Shown one piece after another: positions 44,819-55,509 of a stretch of 64,000 nt of DNA. How positions within the stretch are numbered: the stretch's first letter is position 1; every line of letters begins with the position of its first letter. The translations under genes and the position numbers were made by a program. The notes below the pieces were generated by a model that worked only from the letters and a program-made list of their open reading frames with translations, was not told where the DNA came from and searched no databases. This DNA comes from Limosilactobacillus rudii (GTDB lineage Bacteria > Bacillota > Bacilli > Lactobacillales > Lactobacillaceae). Where the stretch lies: NCBI RefSeq assembly GCF_014145455.1, contig NZ_JACIVB010000029.1, positions 53,849-117,848 of the forward strand, given 5' to 3'.

Positions 44819-47800
44819 GTGGGATTAAATCGCCAAGAATTATTTGAAAAATTATTAGAGCAAATTCACTTTCCTGAAAAAGACAATTCAGCATTTAAGA
44901 ATGCGGCAGTTCAATCCGTTGTTGTTCATAAGCAATCTCAACATTGGGAATTTCACTTAATTTTTAATAAGGCGTTACCCTATGACCTTTTTTCACAGTT
45001 TGTTCAAAGTCTTGAATTAGGATTTAAGGATATTGCCAAGATAAGCGTTAAAATTAGTACACCAATGACAGAAATCAATGGGGTGTTAATTGCTAATTAC
45101 TGGCAATATGTAATAAATCATTCAATTAGTGATTCGCCAATGTTACAACAGGTATGTTTGCAAACAGCGCCAGAAGTTAAAGATGGGCGAGTAACATTAG
45201 TAGTTGAAAACGAGGTTATTAAGGATCTTTTAGCACAAAAAGCGTTAGAAACGATTGAAAATTCTTATCAAGAACTTGGCTTTCCAAAGTTTCGTATCCA
45301 TCCTTTTGTCGATCAATCAGCATCACAGGCTAAAATTAAGGAGCTTAAAGCTAAGCATGAAAAGGCAGATGCTGCTTTAGCTGCTAAGGCTGCTGCACGA
45401 ATAAAAAAGAATGAAGTTAAAGCAACCAAAAAGAAAAACGCACCGGTTGCTCCAGCAGATGGACCGGTTCAACTAGGACGGCTAATTGATAGCAAGCAAA
45501 ACACTATTCAAATGAAGGACATAAAAGGAGAAGAACGGTCCGTAGTAGTCGAAGGGTATGTATTCAATGCTGAAATCCGTGAATTACGTTCTGGGCGGCA
45601 ACTATTAACCTTTGAAATCACCGATTATACTTCGTCATTTGCAGTTAAAAAGTTTTCTAGAAATAGTGATGATGAAGCACAATTTGCAAATATCAAAGCA
45701 GGAATGTGGTTAAAAGTCCGCGGACCTGTTCAAGAGGATACTTGGATGAGGGACTTGGTAATAACTGCTTATGATGTTAATCAGGTCAGCCATGCCGAAC
45801 GTCAAGATAAGGCAGCAAAAGATGACAAACGTGTGGAACTTCATGCTCATACAACAATGAGCCAAATGGATGCAACCAATTCGATTACTGAACTTGCTAC
45901 GCGGGCTCATAAATGGGGACATTCAGCAATTGCAGTGACCGATCACGGTAATGTTCAGGCGTTCCCAGAAGCATTTAGTGCAGCGCAAAAAACTGGAATT
46001 AAAATGCTATACGGGATGGAAGCAAATGTCGTTGACGATGGCATTCCGTTAGTATATAACGAAAATCACCAGGTACTCGCTCATCAGACTTATGTAATTT
46101 TTGACGTTGAAACAACGGGGTTATCCGCAATCTATGATAAAGTGATTGAGCTTTCCGCTGTTAAAATGCAAGACGGGAATGTTATTGAACGTTTTGATGA
46201 ATTCATTGATCCTGGTTTTCCACTTTCAGAGCAGACAACCAATTTAACTAGCATTACAACCGAAATGGTGCGAGGCTCTAAGACAGAAAAAGAAGTCTTT
46301 CAAATGTTCCAAGATTTTTGTAAAGGAAGCATCATTGCCGGACATAATGTTTCGTTTGATATGGGATTTATGAATACCGGGTATCAACGGCATAAAATGA
46401 AAAAAATATCAGAACCAGTTATTGATACTCTTCCATTAGCACGCTTTTTGTATCCTGATATGCGTGGTTACCGGTTAAATACACTTAGTAAAAAGTTTAA
46501 GGTTGCATTGGAACATCACCACCGAGCTAATTATGATGCCGAAGCTACTGGGCATTTGCTTTACAAGTTTTTAAAAGATGCAGAAGCTCGTTATGATATA
46601 AAGTATGTTGATGACCTTAATAAATATATGGAAGAAAACAATGCTTATCGGCATGCCCGCCCATTTCATGTTACAATTTTCGCGCAAACACAGGCGGGGC
46701 TTAAAAATCTGTTTAAATTAGTATCCTTGTCAAATGTTGAATACTTCTACCGGGTTCCGCGAATTCCACGAACGGTTTTGACAAAGTATCGCGAAGGACT
46801 ACTATTAGGGACTGCTTGTTCATCAGGTGAAGTTTTTACTGCGATGATGGAAAAGGGCTATTCCGAAGCAATGGAAAAAGCGCGGTATTACGACTTTATT
46901 GAAGTTCAGCCTAAGCCTAATTATTCCCCACTGTTAGAGCAACATGTAATTGCTGACGAAGCACACCTTGAAGATATTCTGAAGAACATGGTTAAATTGG
47001 GGGATGACCTTAATAAAACGGTAGTGGCCACAGGGGATGTTCATTACCTTGACCCACATGATGGGATTTACCGTAAAATTTTAATTAATTCTCAAGGGGG
47101 AGCAAATCCGTTAAATCGGACAGAAAGACCGGAAGTTCATTTTCGGACAACCGATGAGATGCTAAATGAGTTTGCTTTCCTTGGGGAGAAAAAAGCCCAT
47201 GAGATTGTGGTGGAGAATAGTAATAAGATTGCGGATGAAATAGGTGATATTCGGCCAGTGAAAGATAAGTTATATCCTCCACATATGAAAGGTGCCGAAC
47301 AGGAAATTCAAGATCGAACATGGAATACTGCCCGAAAATGGTATGGAGATCCCTTGCCGCAATTAGTCAAGGACCGAATTGAGCTAGAGTTGAACAGTAT
47401 TGTTAAAAATGGTTTCTCTGTCCACTATTTAATAGCACAGCGTTTGGTTGCAAAATCAAATAAAGACGGATACTTGGTTGGTTCACGTGGATCTGTTGGT
47501 TCAAGTGTTGTTGCCACGCTTTCAGGAATTACGGAAGTTAATCCATTACCACCACATTATCGGTGTCCTAAATGCCAGTACAGTCATTTCTATACGCAAG
47601 GTGAGTATAGTTCTGGATTTGATTTGCCTGATAAGAAATGTCCCAAGTGTGGTACATTAATGGTTAAAGACGGTCATGATATTCCATTTCAAACTTTCCT
47701 CGGTTTTAAAGGAAATAAGGTTCCTGATATTGATTTGAACTTTTCTGGTGACTATCAACCGATTGCCCATAACTATATGAAAGTACTTTTTGGTGAAAAA

Positions 47801-49144
47801 AATGTGTTTAGGGCTGGTACAATCGGAACAGTTGCAGATAAGACGGCATATGGATATGTTAAAGCTTATGAGCGGGATACCGAAAAAGAATTTCGCAAAG
47901 CTGAAGAAGATCGTTTGGCTAAGGGTGCCACCGGAGTTAAACGGACAACCGGACAGCACCCCGCGGGGATCATTATCGTTCCGGATGATATGGATATTTA
48001 TGATTTTACGCCGGTTCAATATCCAGCTGATGACCAAACTGCTGCCTGGGAAACAACCCACTTTGATTTCCACTCTATTCACGATAATATTCTTAAAATG
48101 GATATTTTAGGTCATGATGATCCAACAATGATTCGTGCACTTCAAGACCTTTCGGGAATTGATCCACAGTCGATACCGATGGATGATCCTGGAGTGATGG
48201 CACTGTTCTCTAGTCCCAAGGTCCTAGGGGTAACAGAAGAACAGATTCAAAGTAAAACCGGAACTTTAGGATTGCCTGAATTCGGAACTCGCTTTGTTCG
48301 CGGAATGTTAGAAGATACTCATCCAAAGAATTATTCGCAATTACTACAAATATCTGGTTTATCTCATGGTACAGGTGTGTGGTTGGATAATGCTCAAGAA
48401 TTGATTAAGCAAGGAATTGCAACAATTGCCAATGTGATTGGATGTCGTGATAACATTATGACCGATTTAATCCACTATGGTTTAGATTCTGAAATTTCGT
48501 TCCAGATTATGGAGCACGTCCGAAAGGGGCGGGGGATTCCAGAAGATTGGCAAAAGAAGATGCATGAAGCAAACGTGCCGCAATGGTACATGGATTCGTG
48601 TCTGAAGATTAAATATATGTTCCCGCGCGCCCACGCAGCAGCTTACGTCTTAATGGCCTTACGGATTGCTTACTTTAAAGTTTACTTTCCATTAGTTTAT
48701 TATTGTGCATTTTTCTCAGTCCGTGCTGACGATTTTGATGTTGTGGCAATGTCGCATGGGAAAGATGCTGTAAAACAGCGGATGGAAGAAATTAACAATA
48801 AGGGAAATGACGCAAGTGCAAAAGAAAAGAACTTATTAACAATACTCGAACTAGCAAATGAAATGTTGGAACGAGGTTTTAAGTTTAAGATGGTTGATAT
48901 TGAAAAATCTGATGCCTCTAATTGGCTAATTGATGGTGACTCATTAATTGCACCATTCCGAGCTGTTCCTGGTTTGGGATTAAATGTTGCCAAGCAAATT
49001 GTTGCAGCTCGAGAGGAAAGACCGTTCCTTTCAAAAGAAGATTTAGCCGAACGAGGGAAGGTTTCACAAACACTTATTGACTTTCTAACCGATAACCATG
49101 TGCTAGATAAATTACCTGATGAAAATCAACTTAGTCTATTTTAG
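44819..49144 (+). CDS. polC: DNA polymerase III alpha subunit PolC (Gram-positive type)
   Basis: The replicative DNA polymerase, 1441 residues. Order: N-terminal domain, OB domain (about 215-330), PHP domain ([17 protein letters not shown] near 339), an inserted DEDDh proofreading exonuclease ([20 protein letters not shown]), the polymerase palm with PDIDLNFSG near 970, a zinc-binding CPKC/CPKCG segment before it, and C-terminal helix-hairpin-helix. The last residues QLSLF form a consensus sliding-clamp-binding motif. The start is GTG 44819, with AGGAGG 9 bases upstream. The gene is intact and is a single-gene unit. Confidence 0.98.
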   Translation: MGLNRQELFEKLLEQIHFPEKDNSAFKNAAVQSVVVHKQSQHWEFHLIFNKALPYDLFSQFVQSLELGFKDIAKISVKISTPMTEINGVLIANYWQYVINHSISDSPMLQQVCLQTAPEVKDGRVTLVVENEVIKDLLAQKALETIENSYQELGFPKFRIHPFVDQSASQAKIKELKAKHEKADAALAAKAAARIKKNEVKATKKKNAPVAPADGPVQLGRLIDSKQNTIQMKDIKGEERSVVVEGYVFNAEIRELRSGRQLLTFEITDYTSSFAVKKFSRNSDDEAQFANIKAGMWLKVRGPVQEDTWMRDLVITAYDVNQVSHAERQDKAAKDDKRVELHAHTTMSQMDATNSITELATRAHKWGHSAIAVTDHGNVQAFPEAFSAAQKTGIKMLYGMEANVVDDGIPLVYNENHQVLAHQTYVIFDVETTGLSAIYDKVIELSAVKMQDGNVIERFDEFIDPGFPLSEQTTNLTSITTEMVRGSKTEKEVFQMFQDFCKGSIIAGHNVSFDMGFMNTGYQRHKMKKISEPVIDTLPLARFLYPDMRGYRLNTLSKKFKVALEHHHRANYDAEATGHLLYKFLKDAEARYDIKYVDDLNKYMEENNAYRHARPFHVTIFAQTQAGLKNLFKLVSLSNVEYFYRVPRIPRTVLTKYREGLLLGTACSSGEVFTAMMEKGYSEAMEKARYYDFIEVQPKPNYSPLLEQHVIADEAHLEDILKNMVKLGDDLNKTVVATGDVHYLDPHDGIYRKILINSQGGANPLNRTERPEVHFRTTDEMLNEFAFLGEKKAHEIVVENSNKIADEIGDIRPVKDKLYPPHMKGAEQEIQDRTWNTARKWYGDPLPQLVKDRIELELNSIVKNGFSVHYLIAQRLVAKSNKDGYLVGSRGSVGSSVVATLSGITEVNPLPPHYRCPKCQYSHFYTQGEYSSGFDLPDKKCPKCGTLMVKDGHDIPFQTFLGFKGNKVPDIDLNFSGDYQPIAHNYMKVLFGEKNVFRAGTIGTVADKTAYGYVKAYERDTEKEFRKAEEDRLAKGATGVKRTTGQHPAGIIIVPDDMDIYDFTPVQYPADDQTAAWETTHFDFHSIHDNILKMDILGHDDPTMIRALQDLSGIDPQSIPMDDPGVMALFSSPKVLGVTEEQIQSKTGTLGLPEFGTRFVRGMLEDTHPKNYSQLLQISGLSHGTGVWLDNAQELIKQGIATIANVIGCRDNIMTDLIHYGLDSEISFQIMEHVRKGRGIPEDWQKKMHEANVPQWYMDSCLKIKYMFPRAHAAAYVLMALRIAYFKVYFPLVYYCAFFSVRADDFDVVAMSHGKDAVKQRMEEINNKGNDASAKEKNLLTILELANEMLERGFKFKMVDIEKSDASNWLIDGDSLIAPFRAVPGLGLNVAKQIVAAREERPFLSKEDLAERGKVSQTLIDFLTDNHVLDKLPDENQLSLF

Positions 49145-49193
49145 TTTTAGAAACTGAAACTACTTGTTTAAATATCTAGTTTATTGTCATTGC

Positions 49194-49222
49194 TTGCCAG
49201 TAGTAAGCATACATGCTATAAT
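49194..49222 (+). promoter_or_regulatory. rimP-nusA operon promoter
   Basis: TTGCCA, a 17-base spacer and a perfect TATAAT preceded by TGC (extended -10). The predicted start near 49229 leaves a leader of about 70 bases. Confidence 0.85.
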
Positions 49223-49245
49223 TATACATGGTAAATAACTCGTGG

Positions 49246-49273
49246 GAGTGAGCAGAGATGCTCGCTCTTTTTA
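49246..49273 (+). terminator. Leader hairpin with T run before rimP (candidate attenuator)
   Basis: GAGTGAGCA pairs with TGCTCGCTC (one T-G) around GAGA and is followed by TTTTTATT. It lies between the operon promoter and the rimP ribosome site at 49286, so termination here would switch off the whole operon. Confidence 0.75.
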
Positions 49274-49298
49274 TTGCAGACATATGGAGGTGACACGT

Positions 49299-49772
49299 TT
49301 GAGCAGTGTTGTTGAGACTGTTACAGATCTTGTAACGCCAATTTTACAGGACCATGGATTTTACCTATATGATTTAGAATTTGTAAAAGAAGGTAAAAGC
49401 TGGTACCTCCGCGTTTACATTGATAAAAACGGCGGAATTACAATTGAAGATTGTGCAATAGTCAGTGATGAACTGAGTGAGGCATTAGATAATGTTGAGC
49501 CTGATCCTATTCCACAAGCTTATTTTTTAGAGGTTTCTTCGCCGGGTGCAGAACGACCATTGAAGAAGGAAGCAGATTATCAGCGTGCTGTTGATCATTA
49601 CATTCATGTTTCTCTTTACCAACAGATTAATGGTCAAAAAGCATATGAAGGTACATTGACTCAATTATCTGAGAAAGAAATCACGTTGGATTACTTAGAT
49701 AAGACTCGCCATCGGCAGATTACGATTGATCGTAAAAAGATTGCCCAGGCTCGATTAGCAATTAAATTTTAA
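49299..49772 (+). CDS. rimP: Ribosome maturation factor RimP
   Basis: A small-subunit assembly factor of 157 residues. The N-terminal alpha/beta domain contains [28 protein letters not shown] and the conserved [13 protein letters not shown], and the C-terminal SH3-like domain carries [14 protein letters not shown]. The start is TTG 49299, chosen because GGAGGTG at 49286-49292 lies 6 bases upstream; earlier in-frame ATGs lie in the leader hairpin or inside that site. It heads rimP-nusA-rnpM-ylxQ-infB-rbfA, the classical nusA operon. Confidence 0.96.
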   Translation: MSSVVETVTDLVTPILQDHGFYLYDLEFVKEGKSWYLRVYIDKNGGITIEDCAIVSDELSEALDNVEPDPIPQAYFLEVSSPGAERPLKKEADYQRAVDHYIHVSLYQQINGQKAYEGTLTQLSEKEITLDYLDKTRHRQITIDRKKIAQARLAIKF

Positions 49773-49792
49773 TATTAAAGGAGTGTCAAAAG

Positions 49793-50992
49793 GTGAGTAA
49801 GCCAAAAATTAATACTGAAATGATTGGCGCCCTTGATTATCTTGAAAAAGAAAAGGGTATAAAAAAAGAAATTGTCATTGAAGCACTAGAACAAGCATTG
49901 GAATCAGCATATAAGCAAAATTATGGTGACAAGAATGTTGAAGTAGAGTTTAATTCATTGACTGGTAACATCAAGGTTTATGCTGTTAAGACAATTACAG
50001 ATGATGAAGAAGCAGTTGAAGCGGATAGCAATGAATTTATGAGTCTTGCTGATGCGCGAAAACTTCCTCATGGACAAGGGTATGATATTGGTGATGAAAT
50101 TCGAGAGGAAGTAACCCCTCGTGACTTCGGAAGAATTGCCGCACAGACAGCTAAGCAGGTTGTAATGCAGCGCCTTCGTGAGGAAGAACGAAAGATTATT
50201 TATGATAAATATAAAACATATGAAAATGAGATTATTACCGGGGAAGTTTCCCGTGAAGATAAACGCTTTACATATGTTGATTTAGGTGATGGTGTTGAAG
50301 GTGCAATGGGCTTTCGGGATAAGATGCCGAATGAACATTATCACGTTCATGATCAAATCCAAGTGTACGTATCAAAGGTAAATGATGATCGTCGTGGACC
50401 GCAAATTTTTGTTAGCCGGACTGCTCCTGAGCTGTTGAAGCGACTATTTGAAAGAGAAGTTCCAGAAATTAAAGATGGAACGGTATTGATTGAAAATATC
50501 GCTCGTGAAGCAGGAGATCGAGCAAAAGTAGCCGTGTATTCCAATGATCCTAATGTTGATCCTGTTGGGACATGTGTTGGTCCACGTGGTTCCCGAGTTC
50601 AAGCGATTGTTAATGAACTCGATGGAGAAAACATGGATATTGTAGAGTATGTTAAGGATCCCGCTAAGTTTATTGCTAATGCCTTAAATCCAGCAGAAGT
50701 ATTAGATGTCATCTTCAATGAAGAAAAGCCAGCACAAGAAGATGAGATGTCTGGTACTGATGAAGAGTCTGTAACTGAAGAACAAACAGAGCGTTCATGC
50801 ACGGTAGTAGTTCCTGATAATCAATTATCTCTAGCTATTGGTAAGCGTGGACAAAATGCGCGGTTAGCAGCACGTTTAACTAAGTATAAGATTGATATTA
50901 AGTCTGCTTCAGAAATGGAAAATCAAGATACAACGGAAGACACTACAGTTGATTTAGCGGAAACCGAAAGTACGGACGAAGATGAAAACTAA
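49793..50992 (+). CDS. nusA: Transcription termination/antitermination protein NusA
   Basis: An RNA polymerase-associated factor, 399 residues, that promotes pausing and intrinsic termination. Order: RNA-polymerase-binding N-terminal domain (about 1-125), S1 domain (about 135-200, EIITGEVSREDKRFTYVDLG), KH1 and KH2 (GPRGSRVQAIVNEL, then AIGKRGQNARLAARL). A short acidic tail replaces the repeats found in proteobacteria, as usual for Firmicutes. GTG start with AAAGGAG upstream. The leader hairpin of this operon is a plausible target of NusA autoregulation. Confidence 0.98.
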   Translation: MSKPKINTEMIGALDYLEKEKGIKKEIVIEALEQALESAYKQNYGDKNVEVEFNSLTGNIKVYAVKTITDDEEAVEADSNEFMSLADARKLPHGQGYDIGDEIREEVTPRDFGRIAAQTAKQVVMQRLREEERKIIYDKYKTYENEIITGEVSREDKRFTYVDLGDGVEGAMGFRDKMPNEHYHVHDQIQVYVSKVNDDRRGPQIFVSRTAPELLKRLFEREVPEIKDGTVLIENIAREAGDRAKVAVYSNDPNVDPVGTCVGPRGSRVQAIVNELDGENMDIVEYVKDPAKFIANALNPAEVLDVIFNEEKPAQEDEMSGTDEESVTEEQTERSCTVVVPDNQLSLAIGKRGQNARLAARLTKYKIDIKSASEMENQDTTEDTTVDLAETESTDEDEN

Positions 50993-51012
50993 TAATTAGG
51001 CAGCGGGGTGAA

Positions 51013-51315
51013 ATGATGAAAAAGAGAAAAATACCGATGCGTAAAGATATTGTTACCGGCGAAATGATGCCAAAGAGACAGCTTATTCGGGTAGTAAAGA
51101 ATAAGGAAGATCAAGTTTCTTTAGATCCAACCGGGAAAAAGCCTGGACGTGGAGCATATATTGCAATTAACGTTGATATTGCCAAACGCGCTAAAAAAGA
51201 GAAAACTTTTGAAAAGGCTTTTCATGTTCAGCTAGATGATACGTTTTATGATGAACTAATTAAATATGCTGATCATTTACAGGCTCGGCAAGAGTTATTT
51301 GGCAATGACAAATAA
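51013..51315 (+). CDS. rnpM: RNase P modulator RnpM (YlxR family)
   Basis: A small basic RNA-binding protein of about 100 residues. The conserved core is VTGEMMPKRQLIRVV followed by DPTGKKPGRGAYI, with the RGAY motif near residues 51-54. YlxR of B. subtilis has been reported to bind RNase P RNA and modulate its activity, and is therefore renamed RnpM. The CxxC-like cysteine near the N-terminus of some homologues is replaced here (RKDIVTGE). It lies in its usual place after nusA and overlaps ylxQ by 11 bases. Confidence 0.9.
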   Translation: MMKKRKIPMRKDIVTGEMMPKRQLIRVVKNKEDQVSLDPTGKKPGRGAYIAINVDIAKRAKKEKTFEKAFHVQLDDTFYDELIKYADHLQARQELFGNDK

Positions 51316-51616
51316 TGAGCAAAAGATTCTTAATCTACTTGGAATAGCTCGTCGTGCACGGCAACTTCAAAGTGGAGAAGAGATCGTATTAAAAAATATT
51401 CAAACTCAAAAGGCAAAGTTTGTGTTCTTAGCTTCAGATGCAGGAAAAGCTAGTAGTAAAAAGATCAGTGATAAATGTAATTTTTATAATATTCCTTTTT
51501 CAACATTATTTACTAAGAACCAGCTCAGTCAGGCAGCGGGACAATCTCGAACCGTTTTTTGTGTGATGCAATCAGGTTTTGCAAGAAAGTTTGAGGAACT
51601 ATTAACAATGGAATAA
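51305..51616 (+). CDS. L7Ae/L30e family RNA-binding protein (YlxQ)
   Basis: A 103-residue protein of the L7Ae/L30e fold, which typically recognises kink-turns in RNA. Conserved features are [29 protein letters not shown] and the helix near the C-terminus. Its target RNA is unknown. ATG 51305 overlaps the end of rnpM. The ribosome site is weak, which suggests translational coupling. The order rnpM-ylxQ-infB is conserved in Firmicutes. Confidence 0.9.
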   Translation: MTNNEQKILNLLGIARRARQLQSGEEIVLKNIQTQKAKFVFLASDAGKASSKKISDKCNFYNIPFSTLFTKNQLSQAAGQSRTVFCVMQSGFARKFEELLTME

Positions 51617-51629
51617 GGAGCGTGAGCAT

Positions 51630-53891
51630 ATGGCTAAAGAACGAATTTATGAATTAGCTAAGGAATTAAAAATGCCTAGCAAGGACTTAGTTAATGTGGC
51701 CAATCGACAAGGTATGGAAATTAAGAGTCACATGTCATCCGTTACGCCAGATCAAGCACAACAACTTCGAAAAATTATAAAGGGCGGACAAAAGCCGGTG
51801 AATAAACAATCAGTACCCCAAAATGACCATCATGATGCTAACAAGAAACAAGAAAACAAGCATAAGCACAGTCATGATCAACATCGTGAAAAAGTGCAAA
51901 ATGAACGGGCACAAAAGAAAAATAATCACCAACATAATGGTGAGACAAAAGATAACCACCAACGCCACAATAGTAGTAAAGGTGGACGTTTCGGCGGCAG
52001 TTTAAGTAATGACCAAGGGCGCAACGGCAAACGGTTTAATAAGAAGAATAAGAAAAACAAGAAACATAATAAGAATAAGCGTCTTAGAGAAGTTGCTCAT
52101 AAGCAACCAACACAACGTAAGGATAAGCCGCTTCCTGAAGTACTCGAATATACTGATGGGATGAATGCACAAGATCTTGGAAAAATTCTTCACCGTTCAC
52201 CAGCAGAAATCGTTAAAAAATTGTTTATGCTTGGTGTTATGATAAATCAAAACCAATCACTTGATAAAGATACGATTGAATTATTAGCAACTGATTATGG
52301 CATTGAGGCAAAAGAAAAAGTTCAAGTTGATGTTTCAGATATTGATAAGATGTTTGAAGATGAACAGAATAATACTGAAAATCAAGTTTCACGGCCTGCA
52401 GTTGTTACTGTAATGGGACATGTTGACCATGGTAAAACCACTTTACTTGATAAGTTGCGTCATTCGCATGTTACCGAGCATGAAGCAGGAGGAATTACTC
52501 AAGAGATAGGTGCTTATCAGGTACACTATAATGATCACCTAATTACGTTCCTTGATACCCCAGGACATGCGGCCTTTACTGAAATGCGTGCACGGGGAGC
52601 TAATATTACTGATATCACTGTTTTAGTTGTGGCGGCTGATGATGGAGTAATGCCACAAACTGTTGAGGCTATTCACCACGCGCAAGCGGCTAATACGCCG
52701 ATTATTGTGGCAGTTAATAAGATTGATAAGCCAGGTGCTAACCCAGATCGAGTAACAGAAGAATTAGCTAAATATAACTTAATTCCAGAAGACTGGGGTG
52801 GAGACACCATTTTTGTTAAGATTTCTGCTAAGTTTGGTAAAAATCTTGATGAATTGCTCGACATGATTTTATTGCAAGCTGAAATGATGGAATTAAAAGC
52901 AAATCCAGATCAAAATGCCGCAGGATCTGTTGTTGAAGCTCGATTGGATCAGGGCCGTGGATCAGTTGCTACTATTCTTGTTCAGCAAGGTACTTTGCAT
53001 GTTGGAGACCCAATTGTTGTTGGTAATACTTTTGGTCGTGTGCGGACGATGACCAATGAAAATGGTCGTCGGATTAAAGAAGCAACGCCATCGACACCAG
53101 TTGAAATTACAGGATTAAATGAAGTCCCAGAAGCTGGTGACCGTTTTGTGGTCTTTGATGATGAAAAGACTGCTCGTGCTGCCGGTGAAGAACGTGCAAA
53201 ACGGGCAATGGACAAAGAGCGACAAAAGACTTCTCACGTGACATTAGATAATTTATTTGCCACAATGAAGAAAGGCCAGATGAAGACTCTTCCAATTATT
53301 ATTAAGGCTGATGTTCAGGGTTCAGTTGAAGCTTTGAGTCAAAGTCTTCAAAAGATTAAGGTTGATGGAGTCAGAGTAGATATTATTCACCAAGCGGTTG
53401 GTGCGATTAACCAAAGCGATGTTACATTAGCCGAAGCTTCAAATGCAGTTATTATCGGGTTTAATGTTCGTCCAACGGCTGTCGCTAAGACACTAGCTGA
53501 TTCTAATAGTATTGATATTCGTCTTCACCGAGTTATTTATGATGCTATTGAGGAAGTTGAAGATGCGATGAAGGGAATGCTTGAACCAGTTTATAAAGAA
53601 GAAACAATTGGTCAAGTAGAAGTTCGGCAAATTTACAAGGCTTCTAAAGTAGGTACTATCGCAGGGGGAATGGTTACATCTGGTAAAATTACCCGTGATG
53701 CTAAAGTACGGTTAGTTCGTGATGGTGTTGTTATTTATGAAGGTGAACTAGGCAGTCTTAAGCGTTTCAAAGATGACGTTAAAGAAGTTAAGCAAGGATA
53801 CGAATGTGGTTTAACAATTGAAAACTACAATGATATTAAGGAAATGGATGTTATTGAAGCCTACAGAATGAAAGAAGTTCCAGTTAAATAA
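51630..53891 (+). CDS. infB: Translation initiation factor IF-2
   Basis: A GTPase of 753 residues that recruits initiator tRNA and joins the ribosomal subunits. An N-terminal IF2N domain ([20 protein letters not shown]) is followed by a long low-complexity linker rich in Lys, His, Asn and Gln (about 55-170) and a second IF2N-like domain. The G domain has GHVDHGKTT near 262, DTPGHAAF near 308 and NKIDK near 362, then domains II, III and IV. AAGGAG precedes the ATG. No internal restart as strong as the main start was noticed. Confidence 0.98.
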   Translation: MAKERIYELAKELKMPSKDLVNVANRQGMEIKSHMSSVTPDQAQQLRKIIKGGQKPVNKQSVPQNDHHDANKKQENKHKHSHDQHREKVQNERAQKKNNHQHNGETKDNHQRHNSSKGGRFGGSLSNDQGRNGKRFNKKNKKNKKHNKNKRLREVAHKQPTQRKDKPLPEVLEYTDGMNAQDLGKILHRSPAEIVKKLFMLGVMINQNQSLDKDTIELLATDYGIEAKEKVQVDVSDIDKMFEDEQNNTENQVSRPAVVTVMGHVDHGKTTLLDKLRHSHVTEHEAGGITQEIGAYQVHYNDHLITFLDTPGHAAFTEMRARGANITDITVLVVAADDGVMPQTVEAIHHAQAANTPIIVAVNKIDKPGANPDRVTEELAKYNLIPEDWGGDTIFVKISAKFGKNLDELLDMILLQAEMMELKANPDQNAAGSVVEARLDQGRGSVATILVQQGTLHVGDPIVVGNTFGRVRTMTNENGRRIKEATPSTPVEITGLNEVPEAGDRFVVFDDEKTARAAGEERAKRAMDKERQKTSHVTLDNLFATMKKGQMKTLPIIIKADVQGSVEALSQSLQKIKVDGVRVDIIHQAVGAINQSDVTLAEASNAVIIGFNVRPTAVAKTLADSNSIDIRLHRVIYDAIEEVEDAMKGMLEPVYKEETIGQVEVRQIYKASKVGTIAGGMVTSGKITRDAKVRLVRDGVVIYEGELGSLKRFKDDVKEVKQGYECGLTIENYNDIKEMDVIEAYRMKEVPVK

Positions 53892-53909
53892 AGCTGAGGA
53901 GAGATAAAA

Positions 53910-54269
53910 ATGCCAAGTAAACAATATCGAGTAGATCGTCTTGCTCAAGAGATACAAAGAGATGTTGATGAAATCTTGTTAAAGCGGGTTAGAGATCCAC
54001 GAGTGCAAGATGTTACAATTACCGGTGTAGATGTTACAGGTGATCTTCAGCAGGCAACAATATACTATAGTATTTTGTCTGACCTTGCTTCAGATGCTGA
54101 AAAGGCACAAGCAGGACTAGATAAAGCGACAGGCCTGATTCGTAGTGAATTAGGTGCTCGTCTTAATATCTTTAAGACTCCAGAAATTAAATTTGTAAGA
54201 GACCCATCAGTTGCTTACGGAAGTCGAATTGATCAACTTATTAATGACTTACACAAAAAAGAAAATTAA
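53910..54269 (+). CDS. rbfA: Ribosome-binding factor A
   Basis: A cold-adaptation and small-subunit maturation factor of 119 residues with a KH-like fold. Recognisable are YRVDRLAQEIQRDVDEIL, the RDPRVQDVTITGVDVTGDLQQA segment and FVRDPSVAYGSRIDQLI near the C-terminus. GAGGAGAG precedes the ATG. It is the last gene of the rimP-nusA operon; a strongly structured, non-coding stretch separates it from truB. Confidence 0.96.
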   Translation: MPSKQYRVDRLAQEIQRDVDEILLKRVRDPRVQDVTITGVDVTGDLQQATIYYSILSDLASDAEKAQAGLDKATGLIRSELGARLNIFKTPEIKFVRDPSVAYGSRIDQLINDLHKKEN

Positions 54270-54278
54270 CTAAGAGAA

Positions 54279-54320
54279 GGGAGCTTGACGAAAGCTATTT
54301 ATGCTTCGTTTCATGTTCCC
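54279..54320 (+). other. Hairpin 1 of the rbfA-truB intergenic element
   Basis: GGGA...ACGAAAGC pairs with GCTTCGT...TTCCC around a TATTTAT loop. The arms are interrupted by small internal loops. No coding potential. Confidence 0.6.
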
Positions 54321-54323
54321 GCA

Positions 54324-54386
54324 AGCACAAATAGGCATCTAGGGTTCGGCGTCACCGAACTTTAGATGCCATTTATGTACTGTGCT
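54324..54386 (+). other. Hairpin 2 of the rbfA-truB intergenic element
   Basis: GGCATCTAGGGTTCGG (54334-54349) pairs along its whole 16 bp with CCGAACTTTAGATGCC (54355-54370), with two G-U pairs and a CGTCA loop. The stem extends outwards through AAATA/TTTAT and AGCAC/GTGCT. CACTTTTT follows 4 bases after the closing arm, so it may end transcription. Confidence 0.75.
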
Positions 54387-54438
54387 GTTCACTTTTTATA
54401 TCAGTAATGGGGTTTAGCCCTTTTTGGAGGATTAATAA

Positions 54439-55344
54439 ATGGATGGAATAATTCCTTTATATAAAGAACGCGGAATGACAAGTTTTGCGTGCGTTAGTCG
54501 TTTACGGCAAATTTTAAAAACAAGAAAAATTGGTCATTCTGGAACGCTTGATCCAAATGTTGCAGGAGTTTTACCAATTTGTGTTGGTAATGCGACAAAG
54601 GTGGTCGATTACTTAATGCAGTCTGGTAAGCAATATCAGGGTGAGCTATTAGTTGGCTTTTCAACCACAACGCAGGATCTTGATGGTGAAAAAATTGCTG
54701 AAAAGCCAGTTGAAGATGAAATTCCGCTAGAAAAAATTAAGGCAACTATGGAAAAGCTAACTGGAATTATTACACAAATTCCGCCAATGTATTCTGCAGT
54801 AAAGGTAAATGGAAAAAAACTTTATGAATATGCTCGTGCGGGTGAAACTGTTAAACGCCCTAAGCGTCAGGTAGAAATTAAGAAGTTTGTATTGCTAAGT
54901 TCAAAGTATGATGGAAAGAATAAACAACAACGAATCCGGTTTAATGTGGAATGCAGTAAAGGAACTTATATCCGAACACTTGTGGTAGAATTAGCCCGAC
55001 AGTTAGGGTATCCTGGAGTGATGAGTATTTTAACCCGACTAAAAAGTGGTGGATTTACTCTTGAACAGACGCTTAGTTTAACTGATATTCAAGATGCCGT
55101 AGCCACACAGACACTACAACAATATATGTATCCTCTTGACTACGCTTTAAGAGGATATCCGCGGATAGACCTGCAAACACCTCAGTGGAAGAAAGTTCAA
55201 AATGGTGGTTGGCTTTCACCAAGTGAGTTGAATACAAGTAAATCAGAAATTGTGTTATTATTTGATGGTCAGGTAAAAGCGTTATACCATTTTGATGCAA
55301 AAAACAAATTATATAAACCAACAAAAATGTTTGCCGTTAAGTAA
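54439..55344 (+). CDS. truB: tRNA pseudouridine synthase B
   Basis: Forms pseudouridine 55 in the T loop of tRNAs, 301 residues. The catalytic motif GTLDP has Asp38. Other conserved stretches are YQGELLVGFSTTTQDLDGE, PPMYSAVKVNGKKLYEYAR and GTYIRTL. A C-terminal PUA-like region is expected from about residue 240. GGAGG precedes the ATG. It leads the truB-ribF pair, but a promoter-like sequence before ribF suggests partial independence. Confidence 0.96.
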   Translation: MDGIIPLYKERGMTSFACVSRLRQILKTRKIGHSGTLDPNVAGVLPICVGNATKVVDYLMQSGKQYQGELLVGFSTTTQDLDGEKIAEKPVEDEIPLEKIKATMEKLTGIITQIPPMYSAVKVNGKKLYEYARAGETVKRPKRQVEIKKFVLLSSKYDGKNKQQRIRFNVECSKGTYIRTLVVELARQLGYPGVMSILTRLKSGGFTLEQTLSLTDIQDAVATQTLQQYMYPLDYALRGYPRIDLQTPQWKKVQNGGWLSPSELNTSKSEIVLLFDGQVKALYHFDAKNKLYKPTKMFAVK

Positions 55345-55509
55345 GTAGAGAATGACCTTTTTAATAGGTGCTTTTGATATATTATGTTAGGCATTGGTTA
55401 TTTTCATATATTTGTTAAAAGCAAGGGTTGAAGGAGAAAATAATTTTCGGACCCGCAGAAATGTAGTAAAATTCACAAAATATTTATGAATACGAGGAGA
55501 GTAGAGTGT

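Noticed and set aside
47657..48082. A 141-codon minus-strand open frame inside polC.
   Set aside because: No ribosome site, opposite an intact conserved gene, no recognisable domain.
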